Assembly: GCF_004379255.2 (NCBI RefSeq)
Contig: NC_056037.1
Span: 29,423,012 to 29,487,011, forward strand
Length of the DNA: 64,000 nucleotides
From: Salvia splendens
Lineage: Eukaryota; Streptophyta; Magnoliopsida; Lamiales; Lamiaceae
Direction of reading: 5' to 3'
Part shown: piece after piece, positions 1 through 10,066 of the stretch
How positions within the stretch are numbered: position 1 is the first letter of the stretch
Layout: each line of letters begins with the position of its first letter
The notes under the pieces: model-generated
Seen by the model: the letters and a program-made list of their open reading frames with translations, nothing else
Databases searched by the model: none
What the model was told of the DNA's origin: nothing
Translations under genes and position numbers: made by a program

Positions 1-30
1 GATCAATCCTACGTGTCTTTTCTTATCCAG

Positions 31-70
31 GTACACGCCGGGGAATCCTTTGCTGATTCCGCCACCATGA
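31..70 (+). CDS. Last exon of a second copy of the malectin-like/LRR gene (partial, window edge)
   Basis: The acceptor ending TTATCCAG at 30 is followed by an exon matching the terminal exon at 44751-44790. It encodes a short tail ending in Ile-Pro-Pro-Pro and stops at TGA 68-70. Earlier exons, if present, lie left of the window, so it is not possible to tell whether this copy is a full gene or a 3' fragment carried by the duplication. Confidence 0.75.
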
Positions 71-444
71 GATCATCACTCCACCAACGTTCGCCTCCGC
101 AGCATCTCAAGCGAGATCAAGTCGTCAAGCTGGTTTGAAACTGCGATGATCAGATCGAATGTACATGATTTTTCTTTTCTGTTCTTTTTTTTGTAAAAAA
201 AAGATGAATTGTTTGAATGTTTTGATGATGTTTTTGAGCAGAGTCTTAGGATTGCTAGCCATATTTTGAGCACATAGTAAGCTTCTCAAATCTCAATCAA
301 CCTTGTAAAATTAAAAGAAGAATATACTACAGCTGTTTTTGTGATAATGATTGATTAATTATTGTTTATTTTAATTTATTCGGTTTATGATTTTTAGTTT
401 ACTTGGTAAAATTGCATTGACAGGTATGGGCTGCATTTACATAA
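71..444 (+). other. 3' UTR and downstream flank (copy A)
   Basis: AT-rich sequence after the TGA, colinear with 44791-45164. No ORF or RNA gene is supported here. Confidence 0.5.
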
Positions 445-1081
445 GAACATCTGCACCGTTGCTCTTCCGCAAGAGCAGCTACCGTGCTCACCGCTGCACT
501 CTTGCTGTTGGCACGGCTGTGCTCGATAGCAAGAGTACCGCCGTGCCGACGTGACATACTCTGATTGGCCGTTGGTTTATCATTTTTTATAAAAAATCTG
601 AAAAAATTCAGATTTAATAAAAAAAATATTTCCGACTTCCTAGTAAAATATATCCATTGTCTCCACACTTTTAATTTAATTTTTTCATTATTTTTATCCA
701 AAATTCACACTTCTTCTATAAATACCTCCATTTCAACACAAAAAATCACACTACAACCAAACAACTCTTTCAACCTCAATTTTTAGGATTTTAATTATGT
801 AATTTTTAATTTTAGGATTTTAATTATGTACGTTTTTTATTTTTAGTAATTTGTAATATTATTTCGGGTATTTTTAATATATTTTAATATTGTGGAAATG
901 TTTTTAGTAATTGAAGTATTTAAATTGAATAATAGAATGGTGTGACCCTTGAGCATGTTCTTGCGGAAGAGTATAAATGTGGATGTTATGCTTTTGAGGA
1001 AGAGCATAGAGTAAAAAATGAATAAAAGTGGGTCCGGTCCCACATCAATGCTCTTGCCAAATAGCATGGGTGTGGATGCTC
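445..1081. mobile_element. PIF/Harbinger-type MITE (copy A)
   Basis: A 637-bp non-autonomous element. Its left end is GAACATCTGCACCGTTGCTC and its right end, on the reverse complement, is GAGCATCCACACCCATGCT, giving imperfect TIRs. It is flanked by the trinucleotide TAA at 442-444 and 1082-1084, the target-site duplication typical of PIF/Harbinger. There is no transposase ORF and the interior is AT-rich. Its twin at 45165-45811 has the same flanks, so the two were copied by duplication of the region and not by two insertions. Confidence 0.85.
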
Positions 1082-1485
1082 TAAGGACAGTGTAATATTT
1101 TAGTGTTTTGCCGTTTCGCGGCCAAGTATGTTAAAAAGATATTCACTCTGTTATACAAAATTATTTAGTTTCGTTATTTTTTTTTAGAAATTAACAAAAG
1201 TATTTTATATTCTTTTCATTGAGATGCCATGATATAATTTAAAGCAATAAGTTGATTAATAGAACATTGTTAAATCTCTACTAAAAAAGTGATTATATAT
1301 GAATAACATACACTACGGCCATCCAAAGTAGTTAGGACATTTTTTTGGGCCCAAAATTAAATAATTGATTGGATAATAAATAAAGAAAGATGAAGAGAGA
1401 GTAAAGTAAAAATAGAATAAAGTTTTTTAAAATGAAATGACTCACTATCTTAACATACCTTGAGACGAAGAGAGTTATATGGTTT

Positions 1486-1698
1486 GCTGGTCGATTAATT
1501 GGTTGTTCGCATTGAGCCGTTGCTGCGAGATAATATTGTGATATTAGTCAGGGATGATCTGGTGGATATAGGATATATAATCTCTACTGTGCGTTGTATA
1601 TATATTAGTTTGTAGGTTGTTTAGTGTGTTGATAGCGCTGATAGATGATTACGATGAAAGTGGCTTACGATGTGCGGGAATTTCGAAGAAAATGGATG
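1486..1698. other. Unassigned junction sequence
   Basis: About 210 bp between the end of the duplicated segment and the truncated LTR. It matches neither the flank of copy B nor the missing ~238 bp of the LTR. No coding or repeat signal is visible. Confidence 0.5.
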
Positions 1699-2589
1699 GC
1701 CGGGTATGACGACACGACACCATCCAAAAGATAAAAACACACTTTGGCTTTAACTGCTCAACATCCGTCCTCCCCATCGCCGCTCAACCTGCACATTAAG
1801 AAAAAACATGCAGGGCTGAGTACTTAAGCACTCAGTGGACACACGCAAAACAAAGTTTGTCATGCCATAACAGTGTAACATTGGGGTTTTTGAGTATAAT
1901 GAAAATAACCCAAGTACACAAAACACATTTCATAAATTCGACTGCGCAGTCATTTTCCGATATTGCCACCCTTATTCCCTCAATCATACACTATCTGATC
2001 CAAACCATGACAAGGGGCGTGGCCACACCCCAGGTCATCTAGACCGGCCAACTTGCTCTCAGATGGCACCCAGTCTCGTGTACACTAGCCTGAGGGTTCG
2101 CAGCCCAACAGACCCGAATTCGATTAAACATATGTGGTAAACCACTTCAGATAGGGTTCAAAACAAAATAATTGGCAAGACAAACAGTTCACCTCCATAA
2201 CATTTCCGGAACAAAGTCCGTATTAAAGATAACCCACATAAAAGTAGGGTAGAAAAGCCCACCTCGATTGCTTAGCTTTAAAACAGTTCCTTCAACCACA
2301 CTTTCCTCGAAAAAGATCACCCTTTTGAAAGATAAATAATATCATGATTAGAGTCAGGGTAAACGAGGTTTTAAACGACAATGCATGATTCCTACGTGGA
2401 CGACTTCAACATCTAGCACGTTACACGTACATACACTTAACAACATATTACAAAACAAACACACAAAGCCACACGTTCAAAACACACCCCGCACGCAAAC
2501 GACGTACCCAAAACGCGCACACGACACACGAACACAGCACTCCAAGCCCTGGCATACCTTACTGTGCAACGGCTCACTTGGCTCGGAAA

Positions 2590-3125
2590 AGGTTCGGAAA
2601 AAGCTCGGAAAAAGGATCGGCGTCTCGGCCTGGCTCGGTGTCTCGGCCGCCTGGCTCGGCACTCCTCGGCCGACCGTCTCGCCGCCTGGCTCGGCACCTC
2701 GGCCGACCATCTCGGCCGCCTGGCTCGGCACCTCGGCCGCCTGGCTCGGCACCTCGGCCGACCGTCTCGGCGCCTGGCTCGGACCACCTCGGGCCGACCG
2801 TCTCGGCCGCCTGGCTCGGCACCTCGGCCGCCTGTCTCGGCACAGCTCGGCACCTGTCTCGGCACAGCTCGGCACTGTCTCGGCATAGCTCGGCACCTAT
2901 CTCGGCACAGCTCGGCACTCGGCCGACCATCTCGGCCGTCCGGCTCGGCACCTCGGCCGACCGTCTCGGCCGCCTGTTCGGCACCTCGGCCGACCATCTC
3001 GGCCGTCCGGCTCGGCACCTCGACCGACCGTCTCGGCCCCTGCTCGGCACCTCGGCATCTTATGCTCGGCACTCGGCCGTCTGTTCGGCACCTCGGCCAT
3101 CTGTTCGGCCACCTCGGCCGCTGGT
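2590..3125. repeat. GC-rich tandem array inside the 3' LTR
   Basis: More than 500 bp built from variants of CTCGGCCGCCTGGCTCGGCA and CTCGGCCGACC, with shorter CTCGGCACAG units in the middle. It is sharply more GC-rich than its surroundings. The lack of stop codons creates long spurious ORFs on both strands rich in Arg, Pro, Ala and Ser. The same array is in the 5' LTR, so it belongs to the element. Confidence 0.9.
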
Positions 3126-3980
3126 TCCGTGTACACTCACTTTCCTTCAACTTCCGATTCTCAAACCCTATACGACATTCCCACACGCATTCTACGTCCC
3201 AAAACACACCCAAACACCTGGGATCATCCCTTCAAAACTTCCCACCAGCCTGCCCTAGGCCGGACCCTAGATCTCTCGGCCAACCCACACAAAACCTTGA
3301 GCCAAACACAGATTTTCCCGAGCCATCTCTTGGCCAAACACACCCACATTCATCACAAAAACATATCACTCAGAATCACGCCAAAAGCACATGAAAACAT
3401 CTCCCAAACATACACACGCAGAACTGCGCAGTTTACTTGCAAAAATCATAATAAATTCATACGACATCCAAAGAGGCTGAAAATACACACCACACAGAAG
3501 ACACACCAAAGTTATACAGTTAAAAATCGTACCAAAAGGAGGTCGTTTGCTCAGTCAAAAAGGGGTCGGAACCCACTGTCAGTTATCACCGAAAACATGT
3601 TCAACACAAGCACATAGCCACAAATCCTACTCAACATCTAACCCATCCAAAAACGTCCTATATGCATGAGTTTTCGAATTAAACAAGGGTTAGGGGTTAC
3701 CTTCCCGGATGGTTCAAACGAAACGCAAAAGCTTTACTTCCTTTTCCGACTCCGATTCACGACGAAGGAGGGTATCCTTGAGGAATTCAAGACGGATGAG
3801 AGGGAGTGAATGAAAAAGATGAGAACCGAGAGGGAGAAGGAGAGAGGGAGCTTACCGGTGTTGAGAGAATTGCAAGAGAGAAAAGGAGAGAAAACGATGT
3901 GGGGAGAGATTGGAAAGGGAAAGATGTATCGGTAAGAGGGAGTGGGGGAGGTTGAGAAATTAGTGGGGAGGGGGTGAGAA

Positions 3981-3983
<3 letters not shown>

Positions 3984-4014
<31 letters not shown>
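3984..4014. repeat. (GA)n microsatellite in the LTR
   Basis: An uninterrupted GA run within a GA-rich stretch (3780-4015). A longer counterpart is in the other LTR at about 12608-12643. Confidence 0.9.
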
Positions 4015-4020
<6 letters not shown>

Positions 4021-4198
4021 TTAATTAGGATTTTTAAAAACATGGCTTACATTTAATTTGCCTAGGTAGAAAATACCACATCCACAACAATCAAATAAAC
4101 ACAAAATATTTTCCACACCAATTTTTAAACACAAAAACATAGAAAAGAATTTCATCCTTAATTAAAAGAATAAAATTCCACAAATTTCGGGTATTACA

Positions 4199-4214
4199 TT
4201 CCTCCCACCTTAAC
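4199..4214 (-). promoter_or_regulatory. Polypurine tract of the Tekay element
   Basis: On the minus strand AAGGTGGGAGGAA lies directly before the 3' LTR start TGTAATACCC. This is the position and composition of the plus-strand primer of an LTR retrotransposon. Confidence 0.8.
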
Positions 4215-4241
4215 AAAAATTTCGTCCCGAAATTTGTTAGA

Positions 4242-4487
4242 TTACTCAAACAGTTCTGGAAACTTCTCTCTCATCTTATCTTCTGATTCCCATGTTGCCT
4301 CCTCGACTCCATGATTCCTCCACCGTACCTTCACCGAAACAACTGACTTATTCCTCAATTCTTGCACTCTTCGATCCACAATGGCCTCGGGCTTCTCCTC
4401 ATAGCTTAGATCGGGATTTAGGACCATCATTTCTTCTTGGTGAACGATGTGTGTGGGGTCATACACATACTTCCTCAATTGTGACAC
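4242..4487 (-). pseudogene. Tekay chromodomain, C-terminus of the integrase
   Basis: An 81-residue open stretch with the sequence features of a plant chromovirus chromodomain: Asp-Arg-Arg-Val-Gln-Glu-Leu, then Val-Lys-Val-Arg-Trp, then a short loop into Glu-Ala-Thr-Trp-Glu and a terminal helix ending Phe-Pro-Glu-Leu-Phe-Glu. In this clade the domain steers integration toward particular chromatin. It is separated by a frameshift from the integrase core upstream. Confidence 0.85.
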
Positions 4488-4641
4488 ATGGAAACGTTGT
4501 GCACATTTCCGAAGCTTGGTGGTAGGGCCAATCTGTATGCTACCACGCCGACTCTATCCAAAATCTCGTATGGACCAATAAATCGGGGTCTCAGCTTTCC
4601 CTTCACTCCAAAACGAGTTATTCCCTTAGAAGGGGAAACTT

Positions 4642-5422
4642 TCAGAAAGACCTTTTCCGACCTCGAATTGTAATCGGTCCTTCGAACATCCGCATAAGAT
4701 TTCTGTCGATCTGTGCCTCCTTGATCCTCCCACGGATTTGTCGGACAATCTCTATCATCTCTTCTACAGAGTCTGGTCCGAGAATTCTTCTCTCACCCAC
4801 TTCATCCCAATAAAGTGGCGATCTACACTTCTTTCCATACAAGGCCTCATATGGAGCCATCTTGATAGTCGCCTGGTAACTATTATTGTAAGCGAACTCT
4901 ACCAAGGGCAACACTTCTTCCCAACCTACGCCTCGATCTAGCACCACGGCTCGTAGCATGTCCTCCAATGCTTGTATCGTTCTCTCCGACTGCCCGTCGG
5001 TTTGCGGGTGGAACGCTGTACTGAAATTCAACTTAGTCCCCAACTCGCGCTGCAGGCTTGTCCAAAATCTAGAAGTGAATTTAGCATCACGATCAGATGT
5101 GATTGTCGCTGGAACTCCATGCAAGCGTATAATTTCCCGTACATATACCTTAGCCAACTGATCGGATCCATAAGTGGCACGAACCGGCACAAAATGGGCA
5201 GATTTGGTGAGGCGATCTATAATCACCCAAATCACCGTGTTCCCTCGCTGGGATTTTGGCAGTCCTACCACAAAGTCCATTGCAATATGTTCCCACTTCC
5301 ATTCCGGAATCTCGAGGGGTTGCAAATTCCCATAGGCCGTGGTGGTGTAGCGCCTTTACTTGTTGACATGCTAGGCATCTCTCCACAAACGCGCAACATG
5401 CTTTTTCATACCGTTCCACCAA
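4642..5422 (-). pseudogene. Tekay integrase, zinc-binding end and DDE core (frameshifted)
   Basis: The 227-residue stretch 5325-4642 has the catalytic signature: the first Asp in Met-Asp-Phe-Val-Val-Gly-Leu-Pro, the second in Thr-Ser-Asp-Arg-Asp-Ala-Lys-Phe, and Glu in Gly-Gln-Ser-Glu-Arg-Thr. A second frame (5422-5150) overlaps its N-terminus and holds the C-x2-C half of the HHCC finger. The pieces lie in different frames, so no continuous integrase can be read. Confidence 0.88.
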
Positions 5423-5857
5423 AACTGTCTTTTCAAGTCTTGATACATTTTGGTGCTCCCTGGATGAGCAGCGTATGGGGTTTCATGTGCTTCTCTCATG
5501 ATTTCCATCCTCAGGCCTTCATCCTTAGGCACACACACCTTCCCTTGTATGTGAGACCATTATCCGCTGCCTCACGAAAATTTCCGAGTTCACCCGTTCA
5601 CTTCTGAGCGAATCTTCTCTAGTAACGTATCTCGCCGTGAGCTTCTACAACTCGGTTCTATATCGGCGTCTCTAAGTCGGGTTCCATCACCACGTGGCTA
5701 CTATTCCTTCCACAGTCTCGGGCATTCTCACTACTTCCAACGCATCTTACTGAACTCTTGGATTAACTCTCCTCGATAGTAAGAAAGGTGGCCAGCTGAG
5801 ATTGAGACTTCCTACTAAGAGCATCGGCCACTACGTTTGCTTTTCCCGGATGGTAAT

Positions 5858-6389
5858 TTATACCACAATCGTAGTCTTTACCAACTCGAGCCACCTACGT
5901 TGGCGCATGTTCAACTCCTTTTGCTCAAAGAAGTACTTTAGACTCTTATGGTCCGTGTATATCTCACAACGGACTCCATAAAGATGATGTCTCCAGATCT
6001 TCAAAGCATGTACCACAGCTGCCAGTTCCAAGTCATGCGTCGGATAGTTCAGTTCATGGGGCTTCAATTGTCTCGATGCATATGCAATCACTTTCCCCTT
6101 CTGCATAAGCACACATCCCAGTCCCACCTTCGACGCATCCGTATATACCGCATAGTCAGTCTCTGGCTCCGGCACAGCTAGGATTGGTGCGGTGGTCAAT
6201 TTTCTCCTTCAACAACTGAAAGCTCGCCTCACATTCTGGCGTCCAAATCATCTTGACTCCCTTTTTCAGTTGTGCGCCATTGGCCTTGCTATCTTCAGAG
6301 AATCCCTCGATGAATCTTCGATAATAGCCCGCCAGTCCTAAAAAGCTTCGGATTTCGTTTGTGTAGAAGGTGGACTTCCACTCCTGCAC
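5858..6389 (-). pseudogene. Tekay RT connection and RNase H (frameshifted)
   Basis: Two frames cover this part. The piece 6389-6156 holds the connection after RT (Phe-Leu-Gly-Leu-Ala-Gly-Tyr-Tyr-Arg-Arg-Phe-Ile). The piece 6199-5858 holds RNase H with Thr-Asp-Ala-Ser at the first catalytic position and Thr-Asp-His-Lys further on. The break between them and the lost frame into the integrase show decay. Confidence 0.85.
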
Positions 6390-6433
6390 AGCTTCCTACC
6401 TTGGCCGGATCTACACGATTCCATCTGAAGTTA

Positions 6434-7311
6434 CTACATGTCCAAGAAAATTACTTCCTTGAGCCAAAACTCGCATTTACTGAACTTGGCATATAGTTTC
6501 TCGTCCCTTAGAGTTGCTAGGACGGTTCTCAAGTGCTCTTTGTGCTCCTCCTCGTTCTTTGAGTAAACAAGCACGTCATCGATGAAAACCAGGACAAACC
6601 GATCCAGAAATGGATGGAACACGCGGTTCATAAGGTCCATGAACACTGCCGGGGCGTTCGTCAGTCCAAAAGGCATTACAACGAACTCATAATGACCATA
6701 TCTTGTTCGAAAAGCTGTCTTGGGTACATCTTCTCGCCGAACCCTCAGCTGATGGTACCCAGACCTCAAATCCATCTTAGAGAAGACTCCTGCCCCTCGA
6801 AGTTGGTCAAACAAGTCGTCTATCCTTGGTAGTGGATACTTGTTCTTCAGCGTTAGTTTGTTTAGCTCCCGGTAGTCGATGCACATCCTCATCGTTCCAT
6901 CCTTCTTCTTTACGAACAACACTGGTGCTCCCCATGGTGACACGCTAGGTCTAATGAATCCCAATTCCAGTAGCTCTTGCAGTTGCACCTTAAGCTCCTC
7001 CAACTCTTTTGGCGCCATTCTATAAGGTGCTTTGGATATTGGTGCCGATCCGGGCTCCAGATCGATCGTGAATTCTACTGTCTGTCGGGTGGGGGTCCTG
7101 GCAACGCATCGGGGAAGACGTCGGGATATTCACTCACTATCGCCACATCTTCTATCTTCCTGTCTTTCTTCTCCTCCCCATTCAAATAAACAAGGTAGGC
7201 TGGACATCCCTTCCTCATCATTGTAGTGGCTTGCAGCGCAGAGATAATGGACTTGCGTCGGCTCATTGGGACTCCGTGAAACCTCATCGGCTCTTTTCCG
7301 GGGGTTTTCAA
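6434..7311 (-). pseudogene. Tekay reverse transcriptase (frameshifted)
   Basis: The 194-residue stretch 7018-6434 carries the RT palm: [33 protein letters not shown] and the active-site Phe-Ile-Asp-Asp. The protease-RT linker is in another frame (7311-7075). Confidence 0.9.
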
Positions 7312-7864
7312 ACGAAATTTTCCTTTCTCTACAATGAAGGGTAACGTGGTTCTCCGCTAACCAATCCATACCCAAGATTATGTCTACGCTACCCATCGTC
7401 ATTACTTGCAAATTATAAGCCACTAAACTGAGTTCACCTATTCCAAAGTTCACACATGCACAAGATCGGGATATATCTATAGCCCCGCCTACCGGTGAGG
7501 TCACACTCATAGTGGGTTCGGTCTTAACAGTAGGTAATTCCAAAGTATCCACACAAGACGTTGATATAAAGGAATGCGACGCACCCGTATCAAACAAGAC
7601 AACTATAGGCATATTTAGAAGTGTGCCCATACCTGCCAAGTTTCCTTGCTCAAAGGTTCTTTCCCGTTTGCCGGCTGTTTCCCCCTTCAAGGCGTAGGCC
7701 CTTGCTTGCCGATGGTAATCCCTTGGCGGCGTTGTTGCCGGTGGAGGTGCAGGTAGTGCTGGGATTGTGGACGGAAACCTAGCTGGTTCTGTCTCGTTCC
7801 CGTTCCCATGTGCTTGTTTGGGCAATTTCGGATGTAGTGGCCACTCCCACCACAGTTGAAGCAC
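7130..7864 (-). pseudogene. Tekay aspartic protease
   Basis: The frame contains Leu-Phe-Asp-Thr-Gly-Ala-Ser-His-Ser-Phe, the active-site loop of retropepsins, and downstream Ile-Leu-Gly-Met-Asp-Trp-Leu, the second hallmark. It overlaps the end of the gag frame and loses frame before RT. Confidence 0.87.
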
Positions 7865-8736
7865 CTAGGTCTCGACACTCCCGGCGTGATACTTGAAGCA
7901 CCTCCCACATTGAGGGTTCCTCGGGCGGAAAAGTTGCCCTCGGTTGGAAAGTATTCTATCTCCCGCCATTGTAGGGTGGGTTCCTCATGTGTTGTGGCCT
8001 CTTACCACCATACTGAGCCTGGTCACCATCCCACCTCCGCTTCTCTTGGTGGCACGGCTGAGCTTGTAGAGGTGTCGCGTTTGTTGTTGCCACAACTCTT
8101 GGCTTAGGGAGTGCATCTTCCACGTCCAGTGCACAAGTCAAGATCTCCGAGTAGGAGAGTTCTCCTCGACAGGCCAATGCGGCCTTTATTCTCATCTCTG
8201 AGCCCGGACCGGAACTTCACCGCCCCATTTCTCCTCGGTGTCCATCAACTCGGGCGCATATCGTGCCATCTGCGCGAGCGGGCTACGGTCATACTCGGTT
8301 ACAGTCATTCGGCCTTGGCTTAGTGTGTGAACTCTAACCACCTTGGCCCGTCTGTACGTCTTTGGAACATACTTGTTGTCAATCTCCACCTTAAACTCCT
8401 CCCATGTTAGCGCCTCCAGGCGTGCAGGATCCATAGTGTCTCTGCCGAGTCTCCCACCAGTAATCGGCATCACCCGATAGTTGAAAGGTGGCGCAAGCAT
8501 GCGCTACCTCGATCTGTGCACTCCATGACCCTGAAGATACGCTCGAGGCCGCGTATCCACCTCTTCCGCTTTGATGGGTCTCCCTGTCCGTCAAATTTCG
8601 GGGGATTCTGCCTTGAGAACGTAACTATGAATCTTTCTTGTTGAGGCGGGGGTGGAGGTGGTGGTGGCGGTGGTGGTGGAGGTGGTGCCTCCACGTTGGG
8701 TCCTTGTCGTGGTTGGCGTGCACGTCTTGGCGGCAT
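7687..8736 (-). pseudogene. Tekay gag (frameshifted)
   Basis: Starts at ATG 8736 with a basic stretch and a run of about 14 prolines (the GGTGGTGG run on the plus strand near 8650-8690). The capsid-like core follows, spread over four overlapping frames (8736-8470, 8594-8391, 8500-8192, 8195-7956). A CCHC zinc knuckle, C-x2-C-x4-H-x4-C, lies in the frame 7908-7687. At least three frameshifts lie between start and knuckle. Confidence 0.87.
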
Positions 8737-8948
8737 TCTGATTCAATATCCAAAAGTGTTACTACAATTCTCATCCAAAATTACCACTTTCTCAAAATTT
8801 TCTTATAAAACCTTCATGTAGTATAAGATGCAACACATAGGATATAAACCAAAATCAAATTCTCATTAAAAGAAAGAAGGCCAACATTGTTCCCAAGAGT
8901 AGATCGTACTGAAAGCAAAAACTGAAAAGACAACGAACTATTCCAATT

Positions 8949-9470
8949 CTAGACTACGACTCTATCATCCTCATCCATAGGCCCTTCCTCCGGGTCTTCG
9001 TCGTCGTCCTCCTCGGAGTTCCCTGGCAGAGCCTCCTCATAAACATCTTCATACCCTTGTTCACCCTCGTACATGCTCACATACTTGTCCTGATACACGA
9101 CCCTCTCTTCCACCTCCTGTGGGGGCTGCTCCTCTCGAGAGTCCACCAGTGCACAATACACGGCTTTCCGAAAGCCAGCCATGTCACCCACCATGTCATC
9201 GGTAGCGGGCTCATGCCACGTGTACCTCCTCGCCGTTCTTTCGGCCCACTCCTTCCAGCTATCGGGAAGCAAATCTATTAGCTTCTCAATGCCGTCATGC
9301 TCTGTCACTCCGAACTCCTGAGCTGCCCTCCAGAGGGTGTCGAAGTGTGCCACGAACTCGATCAACGGTACGTGATCCTTCTTCCGGTACACTCTATAAT
9401 CTCTGAGCACCCTCTGTGCCCTAAGTCTATCGCGATCACTCCGTCGCGGGGCTCGGAACATACGCGCCAT
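8949..9470 (-). CDS. Extra gag-like ORF upstream of Tekay gag
   Basis: An uninterrupted 173-codon ORF between the primer binding site and gag, on the same strand. Residues 1-70 are basic and look like a capsid helix region of the kind Leu-Ile-Glu-Phe-Val-Ala-His-Phe-Asp-Thr-Leu-Trp followed by Leu-Leu-Pro-Asp-Ser-Trp, reminiscent of gag/UBN2 folds. The last 60 residues are very acidic, with Glu-Glu-Asp-Asp-Asp-Glu and Asp-Glu-Asp-Asp runs. No zinc knuckle is visible. I do not recognise it as a standard Tekay protein. It could be a second gag, an accessory capsid protein or a captured fragment. It is the only retrotransposon frame here that is not broken. Confidence 0.6.
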   Translation of the reverse strand: MARMFRAPRRSDRDRLRAQRVLRDYRVYRKKDHVPLIEFVAHFDTLWRAAQEFGVTEHDGIEKLIDLLPDSWKEWAERTARRYTWHEPATDDMVGDMAGFRKAVYCALVDSREEQPPQEVEERVVYQDKYVSMYEGEQGYEDVYEEALPGNSEEDDDEDPEEGPMDEDDRVVV

Positions 9471-10050
9471 CTATAGAAAAACAGAAACAACCGCCTCGCG
9501 TATAAAAACAGAGTGCATAACCGAAGAAGAGAGAGAGAGAGAGTGTATGCACGTATCGCTGTTCTAACCCAAACCCGCTGGTGTTCAAAGGCCAAAAGCT
9601 CTTATCTATCATAGGTCCAAGAAGCACTAGTGAAATTCTATCACGTCTAAGTTCAAACATTCAAAAGGCCAACACATACTCACATAAAAGCTCACATCAA
9701 CATTCACGTCATCATATCATCACACATCAGCCACATGCTTTCATATAAGTTCATCATACATCAACAGTTCATAACACCATAACAGTTCATAACTCAAATA
9801 ATTTCCAACTTTTCCACATCACGTTGTACCCTTCCACAAGTCTCAACATTTACTTAAACTTTACATAAAACATTTCAACACCAAAATCACAATTCCTCCA
9901 CTTCCATATACTTTCCAAAATTTCGAAATTTCATTACCTCATTTCTGGTTGAGTGCGATGAGTCGGATGTTGAGCCAATGACACTTTTGAAAACTTACCC
10001 CAGTCAGAAAAGATTTTTTTTTTGGGTCCAGAGCAGAAAGAGAAAACCTA

Positions 10051-10063
10051 GGCTCTGATACCA
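10051..10063 (-). promoter_or_regulatory. Primer binding site, initiator tRNA-Met
   Basis: On the minus strand TGGTATCAGAGCC lies 3 nt after the 5' LTR end (LTR ends ...TGACA, then GAG). It is complementary to the 3' end of plant initiator tRNA-Met and fixes the LTR boundary at 10067. Confidence 0.9.
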
Positions 10064-10066
10064 CTC

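Larger units (their letters stand above)
1..1485. repeat. Segmental duplication, copy A (pairs with 44721-46213)
   Basis: The first ~1.49 kb matches 44721-46213 in the same orientation. It covers the end of the last intron, the last exon and 3' UTR of the malectin-like/LRR gene, a Harbinger-type MITE and about 400 bp beyond it. The copies differ by substitutions and many 1-bp indels, for example a replaced patch just after the MITE (1085-1110 against 45815-45832). They are therefore diverged copies rather than one sequence entered twice. Similarity stops around 1485. The left end lies outside the window. Confidence 0.9.
1699..4198 (-). repeat. 3' LTR of the Tekay element (truncated)
   Basis: Aligns with 10305-12846. 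On the minus strand it begins TGTAATACCCG at 4198. It breaks off at about 1699, about 238 bp before the expected LTR end, which in the intact copy is at 10067. It carries the GC-rich array (2590-3125) and a GA microsatellite. Confidence 0.88.

Noticed and set aside
2385..3617. Several long overlapping ORFs on both strands (up to 276 aa) in the left LTR
   Set aside because: They arise from a stop-poor GC-rich tandem repeat inside an LTR, occur in many frames at once and have no family resemblance.
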